The notes beneath the pieces were generated by a model. It was not told the origin of the DNA and did no database searches. It saw only the letters and a list, made by a program, of their open reading frames with translations. This document shows positions 5,360 to 12,731 of a DNA stretch of 14,457 nucleotides, one piece after another. Both the position numbers and the translations under genes were made by a program. Source of the stretch: Xanthobacteraceae bacterium (GTDB lineage: Bacteria > Pseudomonadota > Alphaproteobacteria > Rhizobiales > Xanthobacteraceae); NCBI GenBank assembly GCA_030039105.1, contig JASHQO010000094.1:1-14457 (forward strand), read 5' to 3'. The number at the start of each line of letters is the position of its first letter. Position 1 is the first letter of the stretch.

Positions 5360-8149
5360 ATGGAACCCGCACGCCCGATCGTGACCGAGCTATCGGAGCC
5401 CGCTGCCGAAGCGGCCGGGCGCGTCGCGCCCAAGATGCCCGACGAAGCCGGGCGCGTGACGCCGATGATGGAGCAGTACATCGAGATCAAGGCGGCCAAT
5501 CCCGACTGCCTGTTGTTCTACCGGATGGGCGATTTCTACGAGCTGTTCTTCGACGATGCCGAAGTGGCGTCCCGCGCGCTCGGCATCGTGCTGACTAAGC
5601 GCGGCAAGCATCTGGGCCGCGACATTCCGATGTGCGGCGTGCCGATCGAGCGCGCCGACGAATATTTGCACCGGCTGATCGCCCACGGCCACCGCGTCGC
5701 GGTCTGTGAGCAGCTCGAAGACCCGGCCGAGGCCAGGAAACGCGGCGCCAAGAGCGTGGTGCGCCGCGACGTCGTGCGGCTCGTCACCTCAGGGACGTTG
5801 ACCGAAGATTCGCTGCTCGACGCCCGACGCAACAATTATCTGCTGGCGATCGCGCGCTCCCGCGCCTCGTCCACCGAAGACCGCTTGGCGCTGGCCTGGA
5901 TCGATATTTCCACCGGCGAGTTCAATGTCGCCGAATGCGACCGCGCCGGCTTGCCGGCGGCGGTAGCGCGCATCGAGCCGGGCGAGGTCATCGTCGCGGA
6001 TTCGCTTTATTCCGACGCCGAGCTTGCGCCCTATCTGCGCGGGCTACCGGCGGTGACGCCGCTGACCCGCGACGTGTTCGACGGCGCCACCGCAGAGCGC
6101 CGGCTGGCGTCGTTCTTCGCCGTCGCCACCACTGCGTCGTTCGGCGCGTTCTCGCGCATCGAGCTGACCGCCGCAGCGGCGGCGGTGACCTATATCGAAC
6201 GCACCCAGATCGGCAAGCGGCCGCCGCTGTCGCCGCCGGTGCGCGAGGCCGCCGGCGCTACCCTCGCCATCGACCAGGCGACGCGCAGCAATCTCGAGCT
6301 TGCCCGGACGCTCGGCGGCGAACGGCGCGGCTCGCTTTTGGCGGCGATCGACCGCACGGTGACGGCGGCGGGCTCGCGGCTGCTGGCGCAACGCCTTGCG
6401 GCGCCGCTGACCGATCCCGCCGAGATCGCGCACCGGCTCGATGCGGTAGCCGCCTTCGTCGCCGACAGTGCGCTGCGCAGCGAGTTGCGCGGCCGGCTCA
6501 AACAGGTGCCGGATCTGGCGCGCGCCTTGGCGCGGACCGTGGTCGGCCGTGGCGGGCCGCGCGACCTCGCCGCCATTCGCGACGGCATTTTCGCCGCGGC
6601 GGAATTTTCCGCCCGCCTTGCCGCGCCGGCCGAAGTGCCGCGCGACCTCGCCGGCGCAATCGCCGCGTTGCGCCGGCCCGATGCCGCCATCGCCACGGAA
6701 CTGCAGCAGGCGCTGGCCGACGAACTGCCGGTATTCCGCCGCGACGGCGGTTTCGTCCGGGGCGGCTACGAGGCGGCGCTCGATGAGGCGCGGGCGCTGC
6801 GCGACGAGTCGCGCCGCGTCATCGCCGCCTTGCAGGTGCGCTACGCCGAGACCACCGGCATCAAATCGCTGAAGATCCGGCACAACAACGTGCTCGGCTA
6901 TTTCGTCGACGTCACCGCGCAGCACGGCGAAAAGCTTCTCGCTGCGCCGCTCAACGCCACCTTCATCCATCGCCAGACGCTGGCCGGCCAGGTGCGCTTC
7001 ACCACCACGGAGCTCGGCGAGCTCGAAGCCAAGATCGCGACCGCCGCCGACCGCGCACTGGCGCTGGAATTCGAGATTTTCGATCGCCTCACCGCACGCG
7101 TCGCCGCGGCGAGCGTCGCGATCAAGCAGGCGGCGGAAGCGCTTGCCGCGGTCGACGCCGTGGTGGCGCTGGCGGCGCTGGCGGTCGAGCGCGACTACGT
7201 CCGGCCCGAGGTCGACGGTAGCCTCAACTTCGTCATCGTGGGCGGCCGGCATCCCGTGGTCGAGCAGGCGGTCGGCCGTGATGGCGGTCCGTTCGTCGCC
7301 AACGACTGCGATCTGTCTCCGCCGGCCCCGCCCTACCCTTCCCGGCAAGCGAGGGAGGAAGCGGTGGAGGCCGGAAAAATCTGGCTCGTCACCGGCCCCA
7401 ACATGGCGGGCAAGTCGACCTTCCTGCGCCAGAATGCGCTGATCGCGGTGCTCGCCCAGATGGGCAGCTTCGTGCCGGCGCGCTCCGCCCATATCGGCGT
7501 CGTCGACCGGCTGTTCTCCCGCGTCGGCGCCGCCGACGATCTCGCCCGCGGCCATTCGACCTTCATGGTCGAGATGGTCGAGACCGCGGCGATCCTCAAC
7601 CAGGCCGGCGAGCGGGCGCTGGTGATCCTCGACGAAATCGGCCGTGGCACTGCGACCTTCGACGGCCTCTCCATCGCCTGGGCCACCATCGAGCATCTGC
7701 ACGAGAGCAACCGCTGCCGCACGCTGTTTGCGACGCATTTCCACGAGATGACCGCACTCTCGGCAAAGCTGCCGCGGCTGCACAACGCCACCATGCGGGT
7801 GAAGGAATGGCATGGCGACGTCGTGTTCCTGCACGAGGTCGTGCCCGGCGCCGCCGACCGCTCCTACGGCATTCAGGTGGCGAAGCTCGCCGGACTTCCG
7901 GCGAGCGTCATCGAGCGCGCCAAGCTGGTGCTGGCGCAGCTCGAGGCGGAGGATCGCACCTCGCCGGCGCACAAGCTGATCGACGACCTGCCGTTGTTCG
8001 CCGCCGCACGTCCTGCGCCCGCTGCGCCGCAGCGTGACGACGCGCTCGTCGCAGCGCTCGCGGCGCTGCATCCGGACGAAATGTCGCCGCGCGACGCGCT
8101 CGAAGCGCTTTATGCGCTCAAGGCGCAGCTCGCGAAAACCAAGTCGTAG
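5360..8149 (+). CDS. mutS: DNA mismatch repair protein MutS
   Basis: A 929-residue MutS, slightly longer than the usual 850-910. Domain I carries the mismatch-reading Phe-X-Glu as F59 and E61 in MGDFYELFFDDA, about 23 residues later than in E. coli because of an N-terminal extension. The ATPase domain has Walker A TGPNMAGKST (678-687), Walker B VILDEIGRG (755-763) and the ATHFHEM H-loop. DLPLF (876-880) resembles a beta-clamp-binding motif. The C-terminus (SPRDALEALYALKAQL) is the standard MutS tail. ATG 5360 is preceded by AAGG at nine bases; a TTG at 5354 is possible but worse. An extra-looking loop rich in Pro, Arg and Glu (about 654-673) precedes Walker A. The stop codon lies within the repeat that follows. 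Confidence 0.97.
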   Translation: MEPARPIVTELSEPAAEAAGRVAPKMPDEAGRVTPMMEQYIEIKAANPDCLLFYRMGDFYELFFDDAEVASRALGIVLTKRGKHLGRDIPMCGVPIERADEYLHRLIAHGHRVAVCEQLEDPAEARKRGAKSVVRRDVVRLVTSGTLTEDSLLDARRNNYLLAIARSRASSTEDRLALAWIDISTGEFNVAECDRAGLPAAVARIEPGEVIVADSLYSDAELAPYLRGLPAVTPLTRDVFDGATAERRLASFFAVATTASFGAFSRIELTAAAAAVTYIERTQIGKRPPLSPPVREAAGATLAIDQATRSNLELARTLGGERRGSLLAAIDRTVTAAGSRLLAQRLAAPLTDPAEIAHRLDAVAAFVADSALRSELRGRLKQVPDLARALARTVVGRGGPRDLAAIRDGIFAAAEFSARLAAPAEVPRDLAGAIAALRRPDAAIATELQQALADELPVFRRDGGFVRGGYEAALDEARALRDESRRVIAALQVRYAETTGIKSLKIRHNNVLGYFVDVTAQHGEKLLAAPLNATFIHRQTLAGQVRFTTTELGELEAKIATAADRALALEFEIFDRLTARVAAASVAIKQAAEALAAVDAVVALAALAVERDYVRPEVDGSLNFVIVGGRHPVVEQAVGRDGGPFVANDCDLSPPAPPYPSRQAREEAVEAGKIWLVTGPNMAGKSTFLRQNALIAVLAQMGSFVPARSAHIGVVDRLFSRVGAADDLARGHSTFMVEMVETAAILNQAGERALVILDEIGRGTATFDGLSIAWATIEHLHESNRCRTLFATHFHEMTALSAKLPRLHNATMRVKEWHGDVVFLHEVVPGAADRSYGIQVAKLAGLPASVIERAKLVLAQLEAEDRTSPAHKLIDDLPLFAAARPAPAAPQRDDALVAALAALHPDEMSPRDALEALYALKAQLAKTKS
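7337..7358. repeat. Repeat-like imperfect palindrome inside mutS
   Basis: CCTTCCCGGC and GCGAGGGAGG flank a central AA and pair at 7 of 10 positions. The centre (GGCAAGCG) resembles CCCTCCCCCGCAAGCGGGGGAGGG-type intergenic palindromes I recall from rhizobial genomes. It encodes part of the proline/charged loop before Walker A. It may be an old repeat now read as coding sequence; the resemblance is weak. Confidence 0.3.
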
Positions 8150-8225
8150 CCCGGATGCGCGAAGCGACATCCGGGACAAAGGTCGCGCGTTGTTCCCCGC
8201 ATCTCGCCTCGCTCATGCGGGCTAC
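8146..8225. repeat. Twin-hairpin REP/BIME-like element between convergent genes
   Basis: The left hairpin has a perfect 8-bp stem, CCCGGATG (8150-8157) with CATCCGGG (8168-8175). The right hairpin has a perfect 7-bp stem, CCCGCAT (8196-8202) with ATGCGGG (8215-8221). The whole 80-nt unit also has 22-nt inverted ends (GTAGCCCG... against ...CGGGCTAC) matching at 19 of 22 positions. It contains the mutS stop (8147-8149) and ends 2 nt before the stop of the convergent membrane gene (8228-8230). I recognise GTAGCCCGGATG...GCGAAGCGA...CATCCGGG as a common dispersed repeat in Bradyrhizobium-like genomes. The position suits bidirectional termination or 3'-end protection; there is no U-run. Confidence 0.85.
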
Positions 8226-8227
8226 CA

Positions 8228-9025
8228 CTACGCCAGCCATTTGCGCGAGCGGATCAGCCACAGCAGCACGCTCCAGCCGATGCAGACCGCAAGCGCGAGC
8301 ACATAGGCCCACCACACGCCGACGGGCGCGACCAGATAATGCAAAGCTACAAAGCCGAGCCACAGCCCGTTCAGGGCGATCTGCGCATGCGCCATCATGC
8401 TCGCCGAGGCGACGCCGCCGACGCGCGGATGCAGGATGACGATCGAACAGCCCATCACGATCGGAAACACCGCGAACACGCCGGAGGCGAACGAGCCGAT
8501 GCTGTGGCTCGCCGTGGTCACCACCGCGACCACGATCGCGGCAGTGACGGCGCGCAGCGGAATATCGTACGGCGTGCGCAAAAATCGCGCCGGCGGGCCG
8601 GAGGTGCGGTACTGCCAGCTCAGCGGCACCGTGATGCCGAACACGACGAGGTTGAGGATTGTCGCCGTCAGCGGCGTCCAGGTGTTCAGCCGCAGCGCCG
8701 CCGCGGCGGCGAACCAGAGCACGACGGCGACGCCGAGGCTCAGCACCAGGCCATGGCGCTGCGCCAACACCGCGTAGACCAGGCAGAAGATCGACACTGC
8801 CGCCGTTGCCGCGGCGCTGCCAACGGCGCCGGCGGCGATGAATCCGGGCGGATGCTCGAAGGCGAGAATGATGTAGGCGGCGCCGGCCGCGGTCGGCAGC
8901 GCCGCGATTAACGCGCCGATGAACGGCCCGGAGCGCTCGACTGTGACCGAGACGATGACGACGATGGTCGCCGTCAGCGCCATCTTGAGCGCGAGCTCAT
9001 ACCAGAAGACGAGTTCGGGAGACAT
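8228..9025 (-). CDS. Internally duplicated integral membrane protein, function unknown
   Basis: A 265-residue protein that is almost entirely hydrophobic, with about eight transmembrane segments. The two halves align as a tandem repeat: from residue 14 (LKMALTATIVVIVSV... IGALIAALPTAAGAAYIIL) and from about 157 (LRAVTAAIVVAVVTT... ASGVFAVFPIVMGCSIVIL). Each half has an apparent four-helix unit with a conserved small-residue/FP-or-LPT turn. The turn recalls the AGLLPLFPT motif of the GlpM/DUF3147 small membrane proteins, so the protein may be a fused pair of that kind; I am not certain. ATG 9025 is chosen over TTG 9037 because GGTGGA lies just upstream of it. It lies 72 nt downstream of the OsmC gene on the same strand. 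That gap holds only a short direct repeat of GGCCGCGCC. Confidence 0.75.
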   Translation of the reverse strand: MSPELVFWYELALKMALTATIVVIVSVTVERSGPFIGALIAALPTAAGAAYIILAFEHPPGFIAAGAVGSAAATAAVSIFCLVYAVLAQRHGLVLSLGVAVVLWFAAAAALRLNTWTPLTATILNLVVFGITVPLSWQYRTSGPPARFLRTPYDIPLRAVTAAIVVAVVTTASHSIGSFASGVFAVFPIVMGCSIVILHPRVGGVASASMMAHAQIALNGLWLGFVALHYLVAPVGVWWAYVLALAVCIGWSVLLWLIRSRKWLA

Positions 9026-9097
9026 GGAGTCCACCAAGGTGAGATACGGCGCGGCCTGAATGAGGCGCGGCCGGGGCCTGCAAGCGGAAGAAAGCGG

Positions 9098-9610
9098 CTA
9101 GCTTTTTCGTTTCAGGCTTACCTCGACCGACGGTCCGCTTTTTATCGTCTGGTAGACGACGCAGTAACGTTCGGTGAGCTTGAGCAGTTGATCGAGCTTG
9201 TCCTGCGGCGCGTCGGTGTCGACGTCGAAGCGCAGGCGGATTTGCGCGAAGCCGACCGGCGCGTCTTTGGCGACGCCGAGCGTGCCGCGGAAATCGAGAT
9301 CGCCCTCGGCGAACACCGCGCCGGATTTGAGCGGCACGTCGATCGCGGTGGCGACCGCCTTGAGCGTGACGCCGGCGCAGGCCACCAGCGCTTCGAGCAG
9401 CATGTCGCCCGAGCACAATTCCATGCCGGAGCCGCCGGTGGCCGGATGCAGGCCCGCGACCGCCAGCGCCCGGCCGGTCTCGACCTTGCAGGCGATGTTG
9501 GCGTCGTCGATGGCGCCGTTGGCTTTGAGCGTGATCAAGCCGGCCTTGGGATCGGCCTTGTAGCGTTCCTTGATCGGCGCCTGCAGCGCGCGCAGCCCGG
9601 CGGCGTCCAT
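9098..9610 (-). CDS. OsmC/Ohr-family protein
   Basis: A 170-residue OsmC-fold protein. The two cysteines used by OsmC/Ohr thiol peroxidases are present: C78 in LVACAGVTL and C150 in ERYCVVYQT. These proteins reduce organic hydroperoxides or related oxidants with a Cys pair in the cytoplasm. The longer N-terminal region (residues 1-55) and PATGGSGMELCSGDMLLEAL segment suit the general OsmC-family group rather than canonical Ohr. ATG 9610 has AAAGGA about eight bases upstream. It lies downstream of the ABC transporter genes on the same strand, separated by a heptamer-repeat hairpin. A role in handling reactive products or sulfur compounds is possible but not shown. Confidence 0.85.
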   Translation of the reverse strand: MDAAGLRALQAPIKERYKADPKAGLITLKANGAIDDANIACKVETGRALAVAGLHPATGGSGMELCSGDMLLEALVACAGVTLKAVATAIDVPLKSGAVFAEGDLDFRGTLGVAKDAPVGFAQIRLRFDVDTDAPQDKLDQLLKLTERYCVVYQTIKSGPSVEVSLKRKS

Positions 9611-9649
9611 GTGAAAGTCCTTTCTGGCAAGCGACGACACGGCGTTATA

Positions 9650-9716
9650 GACGACAGAGGACGGACGACGGAGGACAGATAGGGTGAAATCTGTCGTCTG
9701 TCATCCGTCGTCCGTC
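9650..9716. repeat. Heptamer-built inverted repeat (copy B)
   Basis: The left arm consists of 7-nt units GACGACA, GAGGACG, GACGACG, GAGGACA (9650-9677). The right arm (9689-9716) has TCTGTCG, TCTGTCA, TCCGTCG, TCCGTCT. The stem is imperfect with an 8-nt apical loop between ACAGAT and ATCTGT. Bases 9693-9716 match copy A (3724-3747) at 23 of 24 positions, and 9664-9680 match 3667-3683 at 16 of 17. It lies between the ABC ATPase stop (9722-9724) and the OsmC start, and would form a hairpin in a read-through transcript. Confidence 0.8.
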
Positions 9717-9721
9717 TACCG

Positions 9722-10513
9722 TCACCACCATAAAGCCGCGCCGGCGGCGGCTTTCGGCTCGCCCTCGGCGCCGGTCGGCGCCCGGTTGAGCGAGCGATCG
9801 AGCGCCGCCAGCACGCGACGCTTGACGAAATCGAACGCGGCGGACTGGCGGTCGCGCGGCCGCGGCAGATCGACCTCGATCTCGTCGAAGATGCGGCCGG
9901 GGCGCGGGCGCATCACCATGACCCGGTCGGCGAGCACGATAGCCTCGTCGACATCGTGGGTCACCAGGATCAGCGTCGGCTTGGCATCGGCCCACAGATC
10001 GAGCAGGTGGTCTTGCAGATCGGTGCGGGTGAAGGCATCGAGCGCCGAGAACGGCTCGTCGAGCAGCAGCACTTCCGGCCGCGGCACCAGTGCCCGCGCA
10101 ATGGCGACCCGCTGCGCTTGGCCGCCGGACAGTTCGCGCGGCCACACCGACGCCTTGTCGGTCAACCCGACGCGCCGCAGCGCCGTGGCGATCTGCGCGG
10201 CGCGGTCCGCCTTCGGCAGATTGCCGAGCCCGAAGCCGACATTGTCGGCGACCTTGAGCCACGGCAGCAGCCGCGGCTCCTGAAAGATGATGCCGATCTT
10301 TTCATGCGGCGCGGTGATGCGCTCGCCATCGAGCACCACGGCGCCTTCGCTCGGCGGATCGAGTCCGGCGATGGCGCGCAGCAAGGTCGATTTCCCGCAG
10401 CCGGAGCCGCCGATCACGGCGACGATCTCGCCGAGCTCGACGTCGAGCGTGACGCCGCCAAGCGCGTGCACGCCTTTGGGATAGGTCTTGCCGACGCGGT
10501 CGAGGGAAAGCAT
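9722..10513 (-). CDS. ABC transporter ATPase (SsuB/TauB/nitrate class)
   Basis: A 263-residue nucleotide-binding subunit that powers import by the adjacent permease. It has Walker A GGSGCGKST (35-43), Q-loop Q78 in IFQEPRLLPW, signature LSGGQ (128-132), Walker B VLLLDEP (148-154) with E153, D-loop SALDA, and switch H186 in VTHDVDEA. The IIFQEPRLLPWLKVADNV stretch is typical of the sulfonate/taurine/nitrate subgroup. It is the third gene of the transporter set, 67 nt after the permease stop, most of that gap being a palindromic repeat. No convincing Shine-Dalgarno precedes ATG 10513. The substrate is undetermined. Confidence 0.93.
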   Translation of the reverse strand: MLSLDRVGKTYPKGVHALGGVTLDVELGEIVAVIGGSGCGKSTLLRAIAGLDPPSEGAVVLDGERITAPHEKIGIIFQEPRLLPWLKVADNVGFGLGNLPKADRAAQIATALRRVGLTDKASVWPRELSGGQAQRVAIARALVPRPEVLLLDEPFSALDAFTRTDLQDHLLDLWADAKPTLILVTHDVDEAIVLADRVMVMRPRPGRIFDEIEVDLPRPRDRQSAAFDFVKRRVLAALDRSLNRAPTGAEGEPKAAAGAALWW

Positions 10514-10534
10514 CGAGTCAGATTCTTAGTTGGC

Positions 10535-10579
10535 GCATGATCGTATCCGAAAATCGGTATCCACTTTTCAGGATCATGC
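10535..10579. repeat. 45-nt palindromic intergenic repeat
   Basis: The element is bounded by GCATGATC (10535-10542) and GATCATGC (10572-10579), with an inner small stem CCGA/TCGG (10547-10557) and the block CCACTTTTC. I recognise the pattern GCATGATC...CCGAAAA..CGG...CCACTTTTCGGGATCATGC as a very common dispersed repeat in Bradyrhizobium and Rhodopseudomonas genomes, from memory only. It begins 1 nt beyond the permease stop (10581-10583) and sits between permease and ATPase genes. Confidence 0.75.
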
Positions 10580-10580
10580 T

Positions 10581-11423
10581 TCAGTCCTGCCTCACCACGT
10601 CTTCCCAACGCAGGAACGGCGACGCGGCAAGCACGATCAGCCAATCGGTCACCTTGCCGACGATGGCGAAGGCGACGATGGCGGCGACGATCTCGGCCGG
10701 CTTGCCGAGCTGCTGGCCGTCGATCAACAGATAGCCGAGCCCTTCGGAGGCGCCCATCAGCTCGGCGGCGATGACGAACATCCAGCCGAGCCCGAGACCC
10801 GAACGCAGCGAAATCACGTAGGCCGGCAGCACCGCCGGCATCAGGATCCGGCGCACCATGGCGAAGTCGGTCAGCCGGAAGGCGCGGCCGACTTCGACCA
10901 GCTTGCGGTCGACCGATTGGATCGCACTCATCAGGCCGAGATAGACCGGAAAGAACACGCCGACTGCGATCAGCGTCACCTTCGACGCTTCAAAAATGCC
11001 AAGCCAGAGAATGAACAGCGGCACCCAGGCGATCGACGGGATGGCGCGCAGGCCCTGGATGCTCGGATCGACCAGGCGCCGCACCGTGGCCGAATAGCCG
11101 GCGGCGGCGCCGATGCAGGTCGCGGCGGCGACGCCGATGCCGAAGCCGGCGCCGACCCGCCACAGCGTCACCAGCGTATGCCGCTGCAGTTCTCCGGTAC
11201 GCGCCAAATCGACGAAAGTCGCGAAGACGACCGACGGCGGCGGCGCCAGCCGGCCGGTTGCCCAACCCATGCGCACGATGAGTTCCCACAGCACGGCGAG
11301 CGTCACCGGTAGCACCAGGCCGAGCATCGGCCGCACCAGCCGCGCCAGGTTTTGTGGCGTAGCCGGCTGCGACAGCAACTCTTTGGCGCGATCGCCGGCG
11401 AGGGTCATTGTTGGAGGAGACAT
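10581..11423 (-). CDS. ABC transporter permease (SsuC/TauC-like)
   Basis: A 280-residue inner-membrane permease with about six hydrophobic helices, the usual size for the class. The EAA loop that docks on the ATPase is at 177-200 (EVGRAFRLTDFAMVRRILMP). The family motif AAELMGASEGLGYLL is at 219-233. RAIPSIAWVPLFILWLGI (126-143) is also characteristic. The reading frame continues upstream through a palindromic repeat, but that stretch is not protein-like, so ATG 11423 (MSPPTMTLAG) is preferred; ATG 11408 is an alternative. No strong ribosome site is visible. It is the second gene of the importer set, separated from the binding-protein gene by a 120-nt repeat. Confidence 0.9.
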   Translation of the reverse strand: MSPPTMTLAGDRAKELLSQPATPQNLARLVRPMLGLVLPVTLAVLWELIVRMGWATGRLAPPPSVVFATFVDLARTGELQRHTLVTLWRVGAGFGIGVAAATCIGAAAGYSATVRRLVDPSIQGLRAIPSIAWVPLFILWLGIFEASKVTLIAVGVFFPVYLGLMSAIQSVDRKLVEVGRAFRLTDFAMVRRILMPAVLPAYVISLRSGLGLGWMFVIAAELMGASEGLGYLLIDGQQLGKPAEIVAAIVAFAIVGKVTDWLIVLAASPFLRWEDVVRQD

Positions 11424-11464
11424 AGTGCTTGCCGCAAAAGCAATGTGGTGGGAGGCCGCCGTTG

Positions 11465-11584
11465 CGTCATTGCGAGGAGCCAACGGGTCCGGGCCGAAGT
11501 GGCCCGGCCCGATGACAAGCTCCGCGACGAAGCAATTCCGAGGGAGGTTCGGCCTTGGATTGCTGCGCTGCGCTCGCAATGACG
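11465..11584. repeat. 120-nt palindromic element inside the ABC transporter operon
   Basis: Perfect 12-bp inverted ends: CGTCATTGCGAG (11465-11476) and CTCGCAATGACG (11573-11584). Inside are a perfect 7-bp hairpin CCGGGCC/GGCCCGG (11489-11507) and an inner AGCAATTCC...GGATTGCT pair. From memory this is the CGTCATTGCGAG...GAAGCAAT...CTCGCAATGACG repeat scattered through many rhizobial genomes. It begins 1 nt after the stop of the substrate-binding protein gene (11586-11588) and ends 41 nt before the permease start. It carries no coding capacity. It may reduce or tune read-through from the binding-protein gene into the permease gene. Confidence 0.85.
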
Positions 11585-11585
11585 G

Positions 11586-12557
11586 TCAAGCACCGACGTA
11601 GCGGTCGTCGACGAGATCGTCGAGCGTCTGCTTCACATCGACATTGGCCGGAATGACGCCGGCCTTTTGCAAGGCGATGCCGGCCTGCAGGATCGAGTCG
11701 CGTTGCTCGGCGCCGATGCGGTTGAATGTCAGCTCGGTGCGCTCCTTGAGCTGGATGTCGACGACCGCGCCGGGCAGCTTGGTGACGTCGATGAAGACGC
11801 GTTTTTCGTCGTCGTAGTTGGCGAGGCAGTATTTGCGCGCCTCCTCGTACACCGCGAGCACGCGCTTGGTCAGGTCCGGATACTCCTTCAGGAAGTCCTC
11901 GCGCGAATTGAGGATGCCCCAGGTATTGGCGGCCTTGTTGCGGTAGAACAGCCGCGCGCCGTCTTCGATCTGCGCCTGCGCCATCATCGGATCGAGGCCG
12001 GCCCAGGCATCGACGTCGCCGCGGATGAGCGCGGTCTTGCCGTCGGGATGCTGCAGCAGCACCGGCTGGATGTCCTTCTCGCTCAAGCCGACCGACAGCA
12101 GCGCGCGCACCAGGAAGATGTGAGGATCGGTGCCGCGGGTCACTGCGACGCGCTTGCCCTTGAGATCCTCGATTTTGTTGATCGCGGTGTCCTTGCGCGT
12201 GACCAGCGCGGTCCACTCGGGCCGCGAAAAGATGTAGATTGATTTGATCGGATTGCCGTTGATCCGGGCGAGCAGCGCCGCGGAACCGGCGGTCGAGCCG
12301 AAATCGATCGAGCCGGCGTTCAAGAATTCCAGCGCCTTGTTGGAGCCCAGGGTCTGCACCCAGACGACGCTGATGCCGTCCTTGGCGAATTCCTTCTCAA
12401 GGAGGCCCTTGTCCTTGAGCACCATGGAGACCGCATTGTAGGTCGCCCAATCGATGCGGATCTCCTTCGGCTTGTCGGCGGCGCGGGCGTGCCGGGCGAC
12501 GAGCGGCGTCAGGCCGGCGCCGATGGCGCTGCCGAGCAAGGAACGACGTGTGAGCAT
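11586..12557 (-). CDS. ABC transporter periplasmic substrate-binding protein (SsuA/TauA/NMT1-like)
   Basis: A 323-residue solute-binding protein. The N-terminus has a Tat-like signal, TRRSLLGSAIGAGL (residues 3-16), with probable cleavage after ARHARA (residue 26). Folded-export by Tat is suggested by the twin arginine. The body has the family blocks ALEFLNAGSIDFGSTAG (75-91), DLKGKRVAVTRGTDPHIFLV (131-150) and GDVDAWAGLDPMM (180-192), seen in aliphatic-sulfonate and related binding proteins. It leads the order binding protein, permease, ATPase. ATG 12557 has a perfect GGAGG six bases upstream, favouring it over TTG 12563. The ligand is not predictable from sequence; sulfonates, nitrate or an aromatic sulfonate are possibilities. 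Confidence 0.9.
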   Translation of the reverse strand: MLTRRSLLGSAIGAGLTPLVARHARAADKPKEIRIDWATYNAVSMVLKDKGLLEKEFAKDGISVVWVQTLGSNKALEFLNAGSIDFGSTAGSAALLARINGNPIKSIYIFSRPEWTALVTRKDTAINKIEDLKGKRVAVTRGTDPHIFLVRALLSVGLSEKDIQPVLLQHPDGKTALIRGDVDAWAGLDPMMAQAQIEDGARLFYRNKAANTWGILNSREDFLKEYPDLTKRVLAVYEEARKYCLANYDDEKRVFIDVTKLPGAVVDIQLKERTELTFNRIGAEQRDSILQAGIALQKAGVIPANVDVKQTLDDLVDDRYVGA

Positions 12558-12597
12558 GATCAACCTCCAAGTTGGAGGCGGGATTTTTACGCCCGCC
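12558..12597 (-). promoter_or_regulatory. 5' leader with Shine-Dalgarno-sequestering hairpin
   Basis: On the minus strand the ribosome site GGAGG (12568-12564) is preceded by its exact complement CCTCC (12578-12574), giving a CCTCCAA/TTGGAGG palindrome. Just upstream, GGCGGG (12597-12592) can pair with CCCGCC (12582-12577) around a 9-nt loop. The two stems share bases 12577-12578, so they compete. This arrangement could control translation of the binding-protein gene. I do not recognise a known riboswitch class. The hairpins are seen; regulation is inference. Confidence 0.45.
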
Positions 12598-12686
12598 CAT
12601 ACGCGAGACGACGGGGCGGGCCCCGCGCTTTAGCGGCATTTGTTCAGCGCCCGCAAGCTGCTCGCTCAAATCGGCGCTATATTCAT

Positions 12687-12715
12687 TCTCTAGAATACAG
12701 CCTGAACAGCGTCAA
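12687..12715 (-). promoter_or_regulatory. Possible sigma-70-type promoter for the ABC transporter genes
   Basis: On the minus strand TTGACG (12715-12710) is followed after 17 nt by TAGAGA (12692-12687), a good -35 and a weak -10. It lies about 130 nt upstream of the binding-protein start in an AT-rich patch shared with the opposing glnD gene. The rest of the 291-nt gap (12558-12848) shows no other gene. Confidence 0.3.
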
Positions 12716-12731
12716 TTGAAAATAACTACTA

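Noticed and set aside
6044..8179. A 711-codon open frame on the minus strand opposite mutS
   Set aside because: It is antisense to mutS, with no protein-family signal and the same low-complexity composition as other shadow frames.
11424..11579. N-terminal extension of the ABC permease
   Set aside because: The extra 52 codons translate the palindromic repeat and spacer, not a protein-like sequence.
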